Assembly: GCA_030770425.1 (NCBI GenBank)
Contig: JASJFT010000019.1
Location: 248,001-312,000, forward strand
Source of the DNA: Darksidea phi
Taxonomy: Eukaryota; Ascomycota; Dothideomycetes; Pleosporales; Lentitheciaceae
Direction of reading: 5' to 3'
DNA: 64,000 bases
A model generated the notes under the pieces. It made no database searches. It worked only from the letters and a program-made list of their open reading frames with translations, and was not told the origin of the DNA. The position numbers and the translations under genes were made by a program. How positions within the stretch are numbered: position 1 is the first letter of the stretch; every line of letters starts with the position of its first letter. Of the stretch, positions 23,578-35,957 are shown one piece after another.

Positions 23578-25673
23578 ACTTGCGTAAGGCGGGGTAAAGG
23601 CAATTTTGCCAAGTGCGTGTGCGTGTGCGTGTTGCTGAAGTGGAAGAAGCTCGACTGAGTCTGCGGCGAAGAGTGGAAATATCCCAGGGCAGACCCACGC
23701 TCTTTATAGCATCCAGATGTGCTAATCTTCAGAAACTTGACGGCGCTCTGGGAACGATAAAATGACAACGTACCCTTGACGAGGGGCGAAAGTGCCCCGC
23801 CTTCCCGAAGTGTTATATTTGTACGTCACTCACCACCTGTTGGTTGGTAAGGGGCGTGGGTGCATTGCAATATCCACCAACCTGCACATCACACCGAAGG
23901 TTCAGCATGCAATTGCAATGGCCATATTCGGCTGGGTTGCATGCAGAAGGCTCAGACACGTATGATGGTAGTATCCTATGGCCAATCAGCGCTGCTTACA
24001 AACGGAATGCGTGCTGTCAGACTGTACGACGAACAACTAGTAGCCTTGATTTTGCTGGTGTCGAAGAGAATTTCTAAGCAGCCAAGGCGTTGAGGTACTT
24101 TTCAGTGTGGAGATGATGGAGACAACGGGCAGACGTCGGAGTTGCTAGCGCTGCATTCCGAGGGTTAACCGAGAGGTTTGTAAGCGTGTCGGCGTCTGAT
24201 GACCGGGTATAAGCCTTCTCTGTCTGCGACGCACCACGTAACTACTATCTTCATTCCGAGGCTCCAGGTTTGGCTCCGGAAAGTGCCAAGCTTCCTCTGG
24301 TCATTGAAGACTTCAGCGAATAACACGGAACCACAGTCGCGCCCAGGAACAGTGCATTCGAGTGGTTGAATCATCCAGACGACAACAAGCAAAGCTTACA
24401 CACACCCCCAAGGCCTTGGATGTCTGCGTGGGTACAATGCCGAAGTTCGCCTGCCAACCCTTTAGTGCTGCATTCGACGTCACCGAGTCAGACAGCCAGA
24501 AGGAGTAAGTTGAGCATTAGGAACAGCCGACCTATAAAAAGCCCCGTGAAAGGACTGACTCTGACGGGTTTGCCTTGTCGCTCTGGTCGTGCGCTGAACC
24601 TCAGGCTTCTACACGGAGAAAGCAACGGACTGCTCAATGCTTCTCTGATATGAACAGCCTCTACCCCACTAGTTGGACCACGGCCATCTAAGTCGGTGAA
24701 CGAACTTGTAGCGGTGCCGCCGCGGCCCTGACAGAGCTGCCATGCGGCAACAGATGCCACGTTTGCCAATTTTTAGTGCTGCAATCAACAGTCGACAGAA
24801 GTACCGGATCAGGAAAGCAAAGACTTCCGGGGATAGGCAGATCTATGCGAAAGCGTCATTGATGAAACGCCGGGGGCCGAAGCGCCGTCGAGAGGTTGCA
24901 TGCATCTAGTGCGGGACGGGGGAAATTGAAGAACATGTCCAGAGCTAGAGAATAGGAGCACCTCGTGTTGAGGTTAGGATAAGGTTATCGATACTATCTG
25001 GGTTAATACTCGACGTTCCACATGGGGCTGTCGGATCGTAGTCTATGCAGCGCCCTGCAACCCGGTCTTGCCTCAAGGCAATTATCGAGCAACAGTATTT
25101 AGGTGGCACATGTCAACGTCGGACGGAACAGGTACACATATGCCATCTTCATGTTCCGTGGCCACGTGTTTTCGAACACCATGCTTGTTAGAAGGCGTAC
25201 TGTGTGCGACGTAGAAAGCGGGTATATGTGTTCTTATTACTGATCGCAAACAGGTTCCAACATGCTGCAACGTGTCGAAATCGAGGCTCGGTCTACGCCT
25301 TGCAAGTGAGCATGGGGTCGCCGGGGCATGATTCACTCACGAAGGCCTGCTTTTTCCAAAACGGCACACATAGAGGCGACGTTGCACCTGGAAAGGCGTA
25401 GTGAGCATTGTCAAAGCAAGCGCCGCCGGGCAATACAGTTCACCATTATAGGGTGTGGCCCCGCATAAGACTGGGTGGCAGTGCGGAAGCTTCTGGCAGC
25501 GAGAAGGGTACACGGTGGCCTGTTGGATGCATAAGGAAAATACTGGGGAACAGGGTGAAATTTTGAGGCTGGTGGGCGCAGCGGCCTGGAAGAGTGGCGC
25601 TAGCTCTCGGTGCCAAGCCGACACCTGTCCACAACTAAAGTTCAGGACCATTGAAATGTGTTAACAACGGGCA
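23578..25673. other. Gene-poor intergenic stretch
   Basis: About 2.1 kb between divergent genes (OYE minus, BiP plus). No frame above about 95 codons has protein-like composition. The OYE leader contains a short GTGCGT microsatellite. Confidence 0.5.
23613..23632. repeat. Hexanucleotide microsatellite (GTGCGT)n
   Basis: About three perfect units 36 bp upstream of the OYE start codon, so probably in its 5' leader or core promoter. Confidence 0.6.
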
Positions 25674-25858
25674 TATAAACTGCTCCTGCCGTTCCTCCCG
25701 GCCTGTCTCTTCTCCACGACACACCGGCGCAACTTTGCCTTTCCTTCATTCTCTTTTTACATTATACCCGGAGCTTGTCTTTTGCTCCACCACACACATT
25801 CAGCGAGCTCAGAGAGCACTAGCCGTCCCTCCCATTGTCCACACTTCATACATACACA
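25674..25858 (+). promoter_or_regulatory. BiP core promoter and leader
   Basis: A TATAAAC box at 25674 is followed by pyrimidine-rich DNA (CTTTCCTTCATTCTC) running to the ATG 185 bp downstream, a typical layout of highly expressed fungal genes. I did not find a convincing unfolded-protein-response element by eye, although BiP is a standard target of that pathway. Confidence 0.35.
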
Positions 25859-28102
25859 ATGGCACGGCGGTCAAGGGGCGCTCAGCGCTCAACATGGTCG
25901 ATCGCCTTCTACCTCCTCGTCGTCCTTGTCGGCGGTCTGATGCTAGCGAGGACAGCTCGCGCCGACGAGGCCCAGGAGCCGCTCAAGGACGAGGCCAACA
26001 GCATCGAAGGACCCGTTATTGGCATTGACCTAGGCACGACATACTCTTGTGTTGGTATCATGAAGGGCGGAAAGGTCGAAATCATGGTCAATGACCAGGG
26101 TAAGTGCAAAATGCGCCATGTGTGCCGGGAGCAAAAAAGTTGACAGGTGGCCTTTCCAGGTAACCGAATTACTCCATCTTGGGTCGCCTTTACCGACGAG
26201 GAACGCCTGGTCGGAGACTCTGCAAAGAATCAGTACGCCAGCAACCCCCACCGGACCATTTTCGACATTGTAAGTGGCCGCCATCCGCCGAGTGCTGGGA
26301 CGAATGCTGACCGGTGCGCAGAAACGTTTGATCGGCCGCAAATTCAACGAGAAGGAAGTGCAGAACGACGTCAAGCACTTTCCCTTCACCGTTGTCAACA
26401 AGGATGGCCAGCCCCGCGTCAAGGTCGAGGTCCACGGTGAGGAGAAAACCTTCACCCCTGAGGAGATCTCCGCCATGGTTCTCGGAAAGGTGAGAGCGCC
26501 GGCATACAGACTCTAGCGAGGCAGAGCTGACAAAGACACAGATGAAGGAAGTTGCCGAGAGCTATCTCGGCGAGCCGGTCAAGAACGCAGTCGTCACGGT
26601 CCCCGCCTACTTCAACGACGCCCAGCGTGCCGCCACCAAGGACGCTGGCACCATCGCCGGCCTCAACGTCCTCCGTGTCGTCAACGAACCTACCGCCGCC
26701 GCTCTCGCATACGGCCTTGACAAGACTGACCAGGCCGAGCGCCAGGTGCTCGTCTACGATCTCGGTGGTGGTACTTTCGATGTCTCGATCCTCACCATCG
26801 AGGAGGGCGTATTCGAGGTCCAGTCGACTGCTGGTGATACTCATCTTGGTGGCGAGGATTTTGACAACCGCGTCATCAACTACTTTACAAAGAAGTACAA
26901 CAAGGAGAAGGGTGTCGACATCAGCAAGGACGCCAAGACGATGGGTAAGCTGAAGCGCGAGGTTGAGAAGGCCAAGCGCACTCTCTCGTCGCAGAAGACC
27001 ACCAAGATCGAAATCGAATCTTTCTACAAGGGCGAGGATTTCTCCGAGACTCTCACCCGCGCCAAGTTCGAAGAGCTCAACGCCGATCTGTTCAAGAAGA
27101 CGCTCAAGCCCGTCGAGCAGGTGCTGAAGGATGCCAAGCTGAAGAAGAGCGACATTGACGACATTGTCCTGGTCGGTGGTTCCACACGTATCCCCAAGGT
27201 TCAGCAGATGCTCGAGGAGTTCTTCGGAAAGAAGGCCCGCAAGGATGTCAATCCCGATGAGGCTGTTGCTTTCGGCGCTGCTGTTCAGGGCGGTGTCCTC
27301 GCTGGCGATAAAGACACTTCGGGGATCATTCTCATGGACGTCAACCCGCTCACTCTCGGTATCGAGACCACTGGTGGCGTCATGACACACCTCATCAAGC
27401 GTGGTACCACCATCCCCACCAAGAAGAGCCAGATCTTCTCTACGGCCGCCGACAACCAGCCCGTGGTCCTCATTCAGGTCTTTGAAGGCGAACGCAGCAT
27501 GACGAAGGATAACAACAACCTCGGCAAATTTGAGCTGACCAACATTCCGTAAGTGGCTGCATTACTCGAACTCATGCGATCTTTTACTAACATATCCTAG
27601 CCCAGCGCCACGCGGTGTTCCCCAGATTGAGGTCACCTTCGAGCTCGATGCCAACGGTATCCTCAAGGTTTCGGCCGTCGACAAGGGCACCGGCAAGAGC
27701 GAGTCTATTACCATTACCAATGACAAGGGCCGTCTTACCGCCGAAGAAATCGAGCGCATGGTTGAGGAGGCCGAGAAGTACGCCGAGGAGGACAAGGCTA
27801 CTCGTGAGCGCATTGAGGCCCGCAACAAGCTTGAGAACTACGCCTATAACCTCAAGAATCAGGTTAACGACGAGGAGGGTCTTGGCGGCAAGATCGAGGA
27901 GGACGACAAGGAGACCCTTCTGGAGGCCGTCAAGGAGACCCAGGACTGGCTCGAGGAGAACGCTGCTACGGCCGCCTCTGAGGACTTTGACGAGCAGTTT
28001 GAGAAGCTGTCTGGCGTTGCCTACCCCATCACCTCCAAGCTGTATGGCGGAGGCGAGGGCGCAGGCGGTGACGATGCGGAGCCTGGTCACGATGAGTTGT
28101 AG
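25859..28102 (+). CDS. kar2: ER-luminal Hsp70 chaperone BiP/Kar2
   Basis: Five exons (25859-26099, 26160-26269, 26322-26489, 26542-27548, 27601-28102; introns 52-60 bp) give 675 residues. Residues 1 to about 35 are a signal peptide ending LMLARTARA. The nucleotide-binding domain shows [11 protein letters not shown] (56-66), [12 protein letters not shown] and [13 protein letters not shown], the three Hsp70 signatures. The linker and substrate-binding domain follow ([11 protein letters not shown]), then a helical lid and a short Gly-rich stretch. The protein ends in HDEL, the ER-retention signal, which identifies the ER isoform rather than a cytosolic or mitochondrial Hsp70. It binds unfolded secretory proteins, drives import and regulates the unfolded-protein response. 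Every intron restores conserved Hsp70 sequence (for example NDQG/NRITPS), so exon calls are firm. Confidence 0.98.
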
Positions 28103-28409
28103 ATGATTCGCGAGGCGGAAAAGTTCGTAGATTGATTTGCATTCAAGGCGCTCAGCCTGTGTGGTTTGGCTGTGTATGAGTAGCATATACTTATAGTCGT
28201 CCATGGCTTAGACGTGTTGGGGTTCCTGAGGAGTATCAAGGTTTGGGTATGAATTTTATGCCAAGTAACTTCATCCTGTGTTCTCTGAATAAATTGTGAT
28301 AATTATTATGCGCGCCGACTTGGTGGCCTGCCAGCTTGATTGCAGCGATCCTTTGAAATGGGGGATGCGCTCCCTTGCAGTTAATCAAGTGATAATTACG
28401 CCAGGCGTA

Positions 28410-28699
28410 CAAGGGGGGATCATGAACGGGCGAGCCCGCTTTTGGGTGCAAAAGGCCCGGGCATGGAAGCTGCGAGAATCAAATACCTTATTTATAAGCG
28501 TTTTACTAGTACTATTAGACTAATAAGTAGATGGAAGTGCGCTTGAAATAGGCCCTGAAGGACTATAAGGGGACTAATGAGTAGATGGAAGAGCGCTTGG
28601 AATAGGCCCTGAAGGACTACAAGGGGACTAATAGAATGTTGTTTTGTATGTAATATACACAGAAAACGCTCGGGTTCGCCCGTTCATGATCCCCCCTTG
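28410..28699. mobile_element. MITE, Tc1/mariner-like, with TA target duplication
   Basis: A 290-bp element with terminal inverted repeats of at least 29 bp. Both ends read CAAGGGGGGATCATGAACGG inward and differ at one base within 29. It is flanked on both sides by TA (28408-28409 and 28700-28701), the signature of Tc1/mariner insertion. It is too short to encode a transposase, so it is non-autonomous. The interior holds a 54-bp tandem repeat. It lies 0.3 kb downstream of BiP. Confidence 0.85.
28519..28634 (+). repeat. 54-bp tandem repeat inside the MITE (2.1 copies)
   Basis: Units start at 28519, 28573 and 28627 and differ at a few bases, mostly transitions. In one plus-strand frame each unit reads as peptide (ALKDYKGTNE) interrupted by TAG codons at fixed places, as if CAG glutamine codons had mutated. 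Confidence 0.75.
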
Positions 28700-29654
28700 T
28701 ACCTTCCCTCACAAGACCGGAATGAAACCAAGGGGTCGCCACTTCCTTTCAATCCACGGTTCACGCTAAAACTTGGGCTACACCCTCACCATCATTCCAC
28801 CTTTGCTACTCAACTTCACGCCCTGCCCTCCTCCTCTTTCGCGGACCGTACCTCAGATCGTGCTGGTGAGTAGCGCTCAGACGTCTCTGCGCGTTTCACG
28901 TTGTCGGTGAGGAAATGGTTTAAACGATGTCCGCATGGCTCAGGTGCTGTGACAAGGCGGCGCGCCCGACACCATCCTGGCATATTCGAAGCGGCACAGG
29001 ATGAGAGTCCTAAGACAAGCCGGCGGTGCACTCGGGACGCCGAACCTGGAAACGAAGAAAACACCAGGCTGTCTAACGACGCACACCTGGCACACAGTAT
29101 CCGTGAGCGTGGTTTCCTTGTCAAGCGCCTCCAGAGTCGGTGGTTTCAATCGCTGCACTGCTTCGACTGCTGGTTGGAGGCCGAATCGAGCAGGAGCAAA
29201 GGTCCCCTACCATCCGAAAGACGGGTCGGCAAACAAGCGGGTAATTATGTTTGTTCGCAATCTGCAGGCGCCTGGTCGCGACCGCAGTTACGCTCCATTG
29301 GCAACTTGGTGCCTGGATCAAATTACAGCGCCAATCTACAATCAACTGGGAGCCAACGAGGCCGACCAATCTCCATCTCCCACGAAACGAATAGTAATCT
29401 CACGAAGCGAGCAATCAGCCGTCATGATGCAGGTACGCGAGTTCATCCTCAACATCATTTCAACTATGTGCGAGTGGAATTAAACAGAATATACATTGAC
29501 TGGAAATGACAGAAATTACAGACGGACCCCGTTGTCCTTGATTTTACTTGTGCTAAGACATACCCGGGAGATTGCGCAGGGGGTATCTGGGGAAGAACAA
29601 CAAGGTACAGAAGATGGCTAGGATCATGACAGAAGAACACCATTTTCAACTAGT
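28700..29654. other. Intergenic, no supported gene
   Basis: About 950 bp. Overlapping frames at 28901-29509 and 29001-29483 (plus) exist but have no motif and random-like composition, so I do not call them genes. Confidence 0.45.
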
Positions 29655-30758
29655 CTACGAGCTGAAATCGGAAGAGGGCCAGCTTCGGTTCTTGGAGTAG
29701 GTGACCTTGAGGTGGTCGCCATCGCGGTCCAACTGACATCCACCGGAAGCCCCGCCAGTCGTCGGGTCGACACCGTTGGCCATGCAGAACTCGGAAGTCT
29801 CGGCACCAGCAACGATGTTGTAGGTTCCAGTCGCTTCGCAGTCATTTCCACCAGTCGTGCATCCAAAGGCGCAGGAGAGCTGGCCGTTCTTGACACCGGA
29901 GGTGCACTGGCGGTTACCAGTGGCCGAGATGACTATGCCCTTCATGTTGACCTCGCGGGAGATGTCGTAGGCACCAAAGTCGAACTGGCCAGGGTTTGCT
30001 GGAGCCGTGGTGAACTCGAGGATACTCTCGCTCAAGATGCCGGACAAATGCCACTCGGAATCGGCGTAGGCGGCGCCGCATCCGCCGGAAAAGCCCTCAG
30101 CGATGGAGAGGGTGAGCTGCGAGCCGGCCTTGACATCCAGTGCGATCAGGGCACTGTTCTTGGTGGAGAACATGCCGTCTTTGGTCCAACAGAGGACAGC
30201 GGAGTCCTCGTCGGCATCGTTGGTGAAGGTGACTTGGGTCTTGCTGCCGCTATCACCCTGCCAAATGCTGCCGTTGGGCGACTTGTCGTTCTTGGCATTG
30301 GTGCATCCGAGCTTCTTGAGGACGTCCGACTCGCCAGACGCGTTGCCCGATGAGGGTGCCGGAGACTTTGCAGGATCGGCCTTGTCGGTGGTGTCGTCCT
30401 TCGCGGGAGTAGACTCGGCCTTGGACGTGGCGGGGGCTTCGGGCTTCACCTCGGGAACAGATGCGGCCGGCGTCGCCGCGGGCTGGCCCTGAGAGGCGAA
30501 GATGGCGTCCCACTCCTCCTGGGTGATCTTATCGGTTGCGGCCTTGTAGTCGACGGCGTCACGAACGACGTTGTTCCAGGCGACAGTGTCAGGGCCCGCT
30601 ACGTTTCTATGAGTGTTGTTAGCACACGAAAGGATCAACTCCAGACTTGAGACGACTCACGCGCTACGGCGAGCATGGAAGCTGGCATGGCGAAGGTTGC
30701 CGGCCGCGGCCTGACCGATGGCCAAGGTGCTCAGCACCAGAGCGGACTGGTAACGCAT
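29655..30758 (-). CDS. Secreted Asp f 4-like protein
   Basis: Two exons on the minus strand, 30758-30661 and 30606-29655, with a 54-bp intron (GTGAGT donor, GCTAAC branch site, TAG acceptor), giving 349 residues. Residues 1-19 form a signal peptide (MRYQSALVLSTLAIGQAAA). A Pro/Ala/Lys/Asp-rich linker (about 70-125) precedes a cysteine-containing beta-rich domain with VLCWTKDGMFS, a Gly-rich segment and FDFGAYDISREVNMKG. The last pattern and the following cysteines resemble the secreted Aspergillus allergen Asp f 4 family, whose function is unknown. That family call rests on remembered motifs and should be checked; secretion is well supported. Confidence 0.75.
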
Positions 30759-33700
30759 GTTGGAAGAGTAGATGTGTTGTTGTTTTCACTAAGATGGGTG
30801 CAGTTTACGTATTTGCGGTCGTAAAGGTCGTCGAAGGAAGGTTTGAATTTGTTGCAGAGCAGTATTTGTGCGTGGAGATAAAAGAGTGTGGGCGGCAGTG
30901 AAGCCAAAGGAACGAATATGCACAATGTGCTGCAAAGGTATTGACGAGCAAACGACTTCAAAGGACGGACAGTGAAGGGGCAGGGAAAGCGGAGCGGCGC
31001 AACGCCCATATGAATAACACGGAAAGGCCCAGGCACGCCCGGGCCTGGTTTGTGCGGCGGCCCCCCGTTCAACGCAACGGACATGACGGCGGACTGCCTG
31101 TGTGCCTGAATCGACTAAATTGGTAAGGTAATTTCCGTCGAACCAATGGGCACACCGTGCCTGGCTGTGGGAGGATGGCCGTTGGACTCATTGGTCGTGA
31201 TCAGGGGTGGCTCCGACGTCTCACTTCCCGTTCCTGGGCACCCCGGCTCGCTGGCTAAACACAGTGGGAGGTCGCACACGCACGTGTGAGTTATCCATTT
31301 GCCCAGCTGTTGGGCTACTCTCTCGTCAGAAAAAAAGCGATGCGTTGCGATTCACCGCCAGCATGTCGGAGTCAACATTGGCGCATGCCATTTCGCTAGG
31401 ATAACAACCGCTCTTCACAAGCACCCTCCTCCTTTTGCGCCAGCTAGCGCTGCGTGCCGCGTAATTAGGATGTGCGCGACGCTCCTGTACGATTGGATGG
31501 GTACTTGGCGCTATTGTGCTCGCCGCGAAAACAATGTGGGGCTTCGAGAACGGCCAGAACGGCGCGAACGGCTCTGAGGATGGCCCTGCTCGTTCCATTG
31601 ACTTTCGAATTGTCACATCACGATTTGGGCATGACAGCGAAGGTAGTTCCGCTTCTCAACAGCGAGGCCGCAGTGCTGGGGGCAGGGGAGTGACTGAAAC
31701 GGTGGCTTTGCCGAGCCGAAGACGGCGCCGTCGATTCGCTCGCACGGCAGCTCACCGCGCAGTCACTCTGCAAGTGACGCAAGCACTTTTCGCACGTCTG
31801 CAAAAGGCGCTCAACATCTCACACACTGCTATAGACGCGTAATATGTCTCCACTGACATCCCGAGTTGATCACCGACGCACTACAGCCCGGTCACAAGGC
31901 ACTGCGGCTTATCGCCTATCAATCACAACGTGGCGGGACCCAATGACGAGACATCAGAATGCATCTAAATCATAAGTGTTGACGATGCGGCGTCGCTAGA
32001 GGATAAGGCACGGGAAGGGTGAGTAACGTGGAGCGTGGGTGTTGGTTGCTGCCCATCGTGAGTAAGACGAACGGCCCCACGGCAATACCGATGAATGTAG
32101 GGCGTCTTTAGGGCTTGCCACCACCTGCATGAAAGGGTTGTAAAAAGTCTGCTTTGTTCTCAATTTCTTTGTTACTTGGATCGTTTTTGCTCGGGGTTAC
32201 TATGCGAAACGCTAAAGCATGCCGCAGGAAAGCACTGCTCACACCACTACCTCAAAAGTCTCGCTCACCTTCACACCACCACTACTGTGTATAGTTGCTC
32301 AGCACGCAAGACTATGTCATGCCCAGAAACAGCAACATGTGCATACAATTTCCCCTCTTGCCCCTAACTTTATCGCACAAGGCTCTGCATGTCAGCTAAG
32401 CTCAGCTCAGCCGACCAGCACCCAAACATCCCCAAAGACGCCACCGACCCAACAATATCCTCCGAGACATCGCGCAATTCGATCGCGACGGCCAAGAGCC
32501 GTCGCGAGATAGGCTTATCGATACACCGTCTATCGATATGATGCTGATGTCATAATGGGTGATTGCATGTTGCTGATGAGTGTCACCAGCGTAGTGACTG
32601 AATGTGATTCATTTGGGTTTCTGGGGACGCTCAGAATCAGTGAGCCTGTGAGATGAGCCTTATACGCGAGTTGTCGACAGTCTGATATCGTTGGACTCGA
32701 AAGCTCATATTGTGGTACCGCTCTTGTATTATCTGGCTAGCATATCCGATTCAAACATCCCGTTGATTGCGAATTACAGCGGCCATTCTACGAGAAGGGG
32801 CATCGATAAGGCACGCGAAGTCGCACGACTACTGCAAGCCTTCCAAAAACAACTCCTCGCACGCTGCCGTGCCTCGCGGTTGTGATAGCGGCAGCGATAA
32901 GTGTTTCGCGTCTGCGATGCTATATTGGGCTCTGCACGAGATTTTGATTTCGTCTGTTCGTGCGACGTCGCGTGCGGTGCTGCGGAACGGCGTCTAATTG
33001 TTTATTTTGATACAGTGCCCAGAGATCTCCTTGCTGGCCTTTCAATGCGGCTCTGCAACTCTTTTCACGCACAGCCATTTTTGAGCCTCGATCCTTCAAC
33101 GACTTCATATGGAATGTTGCCACCTTCCCTCCCACCACATCAGCTCAACATCCACTTCCACATGTTTCGACCTATGCACTGCAGTTAGGCCGAACGCAAG
33201 GCCTGTTTCCGAACACTAGTTTTTGCTAGTGCGGCGGGTGATCAGCGCGTGGGAATGCCGTTTCAAATCATGCGGAGTCCGTTGCCTCACGTTATGCGGA
33301 GGCTAGGCGCGTCAGCTCGGCTCAGCTAGGATAGGGTGGGTGGAGCGTCGGCGAAAAAGGGCGGCGCATTATCTGGGTTTGGTTTTGTTGGATGCCTGAG
33401 GTGTGAGAATGTTTCGAGGTTCTCAGTGTGGAAGTGGGCGTCCGAAGGTTTTTCGGTGGCGCGCGTACTACACCACTCCGGACCAACCTTTTGATTTTGA
33501 TCCAGTGTCTCGCTTGCAACACGTTTCTCGTGTGCTTCTCCCTCGGCCATCAACTCACAAACATTCTCCATGCGCTACCCGCCTTCAAATACTCGTCTGG
33601 TCCCATACCGCGTACTTCCCCTCGGGATCACCCTGTGAACTTTTTCCGTTTGTTTCGTGTTTGTTCACAGGAATCCTTGTCACACAAAACACTAAGCCCA

Positions 33701-34251
33701 ACTCCAAAGCCAATCTTTATTCCTGCTGCATGTTTGCTTATTTTGATAGTGCTTGGTTGATTTTGAGACAGAGAGTTTATCGACTGTCGTGCAGATGTCA
33801 CTAGCTGCACCAGCAGCTTTTGGTTGAACTTCCTGTTTCCAGAACCAGCTAAGAAATACGGGTGACATTCTTATATGTGACAAGTCGCCGGACTGACAAA
33901 CATCTAGTTTCATCACGCAGAGGGTGATCTTGCGACTATAAGCAACCGCTTCAACAATGTCGTGACTTTCACGATCGATCGCCCAACCCGTATACTTAGA
34001 CTCTTGGTTCGGGGCAGATCGGTCGGAAGGTTGTCAAGTATCCCGCTTCGGCGCGTAAACATGGTACGTATCACTGATCGGCGGTGTTTACCTCCTCCGT
34101 CTCAATAAACTGCGGTTCAAACGAGCGAGGCTTACGGCTCGTTGGGGCGCTCACATGCTAAGTGCTAACCGTAATGCTTCCATGCTAATTAGATGCCAAT
34201 TTTCCTTTTCCTTAGCACGCCGTAACCAAGACGAACGACCAATTACGAATT
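30759..34251. other. Long gene-poor stretch
   Basis: About 3.5 kb without a supported gene. Frames reach 133 codons (33403-33804, plus) but overlap others on both strands and carry no motif. No terminal repeat or tRNA was recognised. Some of this may be promoter of the Asp f 4-like gene and decayed coding or repeat DNA. Confidence 0.45.
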
Positions 34252-34434
34252 CTAAGCTGTCGCCCTTTTCTGTCGCGGTAGAAGCATTCGGAATACCGTA
34301 ATTGCTACCAGCAGCGCTAGTATGAAGGGCTGCAATGTCTTTACGCCATGTGGACCCGCAATGACTTCAGCGACAAAAGGTAGGATTGAACCACCGCCAC
34401 CTGCAAAAGCAGACGCGAAGGGAAGATTGGTCAT
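34252..34434 (-). pseudogene. C-terminal relic of a FucP-type MFS sugar transporter
   Basis: A 60-residue ATG-initiated frame reading MTNLPFASAFAGGGGSILPF, then VAEVIAGPHGVKTLQP and a hydrophobic span with a basic end. This matches the last two transmembrane spans of fungal fucose/hexose permeases (the GG-S-ILPF ... G-V-x-LQP pattern), which are normally over 400 residues. No upstream portion of a transporter is present: another gene occupies the DNA 34 bp away. I therefore read it as a truncated fragment. The family assignment is by motif memory. Confidence 0.45.
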
Positions 34435-34467
34435 GTATTTTCGTGGTTCTGGTCGCTATTGTAGCAG

Positions 34468-35397
34468 TCAAGAATGCAACAGTGGCTCCGTCTCTCCATT
34501 GAAGAAGCCGCCACCCAAAACTGCTCGTCGCGATACTACCCACCATATAACTGTCTGACCGAGCGCGAAGACTCCAGTGTCAACGGCTGCCCAACCAACC
34601 AGCTCGTACCACATCTTCAGTACATACCAGTAACGCAGAGCAAACCATTCATAATTAAACTTAACTCTTCCAACCCACGAAATAGCTAAGAGTCCGAAAA
34701 CTACAGCTTGAGCTGCAAGACCCGCGCGGCTCAAAGCCGTGTCCTGCGGCCGTGAGAGAGTTTCTTTCACTTGGCAATAGATGGCTGCGATATTCAACGC
34801 GGTGATGATCCAGCTTAAATAGAGCGAGTGAATACCATAGAACAACGCCAAGATCCATCTACGAGCCTCGGGTCGTTCTGGCTCGATAGCATCATCAAAG
34901 AGCGGAACGACGGAGATGAGGAGGAAAGCGACGTATATACCGATTGCGACTACTACAGAGCAATCGCGGTGTACGGAAGGTAGCCAAAGACAGACGATAA
35001 AGCTAGAGACGTTTTAGCAGCTTGCTCGTAGGTTGAACGTATAATTAAGCGTGTGACTCTTGCTATTAGCCACAGGACAAGCACCATGCTCATCTGCACC
35101 AGGTTGATCCAGTCACCCGCATTTCGGGGGCTGTGGACGAAGAAATCGGAGCCGTCGGGATACGAGTTCACGAGGAAGAAGAATGTCAGTGTGAATTGCT
35201 CTGTCGTAGAGATGAGATTGAAGAGCACATAACGCGTCGATATACCGGTGCTGTTCCTTCGGGAGATAGTGTGGTGGAGTTGCGGCGCGAACGACAGAAC
35301 GCTGGCGAGGAGCAAAAGTCTGGATGGTATAAGCAGAGCGGTGAAAGTGGGACGAGACGAACATGCGGACCCAGTTGGGCACGTTGGAGACGCCCAT
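34468..35397 (-). CDS. PQ-loop-type membrane protein, frame apparently broken
   Basis: Three blocks in different frames make one recognisable membrane protein. Block 1 (ATG 35397) reads MGVSNVPNWVRMFVSSHFH. Block 2, one base out of frame from about 35340, contains LLLLASVLSFAPQLHHTI, the proline-glutamine (PQ) motif, followed by NSTGISTRYVLFNL. Block 3 runs to 34468, has several hydrophobic spans and ends ETEPLLHS. Blocks 2 and 3 can be joined by a 71-bp intron with a weak GTGGCT donor and CTAG acceptor, giving VLVLLFIVCLWLPS. No intron can join blocks 1 and 2: only one AG exists there and no donor has the right phase. PQ-loop proteins are small membrane transporters or trafficking proteins. 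The gene may be a pseudogene or carry a base-calling error. Confidence 0.55.
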
Positions 35398-35957
35398 TGT
35401 TGAGTGGGAGAGTAGCTGGAGAGATGCGATGGTCTTTGAGAAGGAGGATATGTAGAGGCGTCTCTGGAGCGGCGTTGCTGGGTTGTGTTAATAGTGGGGT
35501 ATTAGGCTGCCTGGAGATTCTCTGAGCGCTTAGCGGAACATGAAATGTGAGACATGCTCAGCCCCTTCAGAGCACGGGGCGGTAGGAACGGACAAGTGCC
35601 GCCTACGCCACCTTACCAATGCAGCACGGTTCAGCCCTATTCAAGAGGCACGGTTTTGCGTGCGTAACTTGCCACGATTACGCTTGGCATACGGGGTAGG
35701 TATGGTGCGGTCTGTGTTGTTGTTGTTGTAAATTGGCGGCGTCAGGCAGACGGAAATTGTCGAATTGTGGAAGCGGTAGGGCCGCGGTGTTCTGCGACTG
35801 GACTCACAACATGAAAGCTGTAGATATGCCCTTGAACGTCGCGCAGACATAATGTTGATAACGCCAACTGCTTCGATTGATTGTTTAGACGTAGCTATTC
35901 TTCGATTCGCAGATTTCTGGAAGCAACATGCATGACGCCGATCATGACAGTTGAACT
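35398..35957. other. Intergenic
   Basis: About 560 bp between two minus-strand genes. No supported frame. The reading frame of PQ-loop block 2 stays open upstream to about 35505 but contains no ATG. Confidence 0.4.

Noticed and set aside
26452..27390. A 312-codon frame antisense to BiP
   Set aside because: Long antisense frames are a known by-product of Hsp70 codon composition; the sense strand has all Hsp70 signatures and introns that this frame ignores.
28901..29509. A 202-codon plus-strand frame downstream of the MITE
   Set aside because: Composition is random-like, another frame of similar length overlaps it, and no intron signals or motifs support it.
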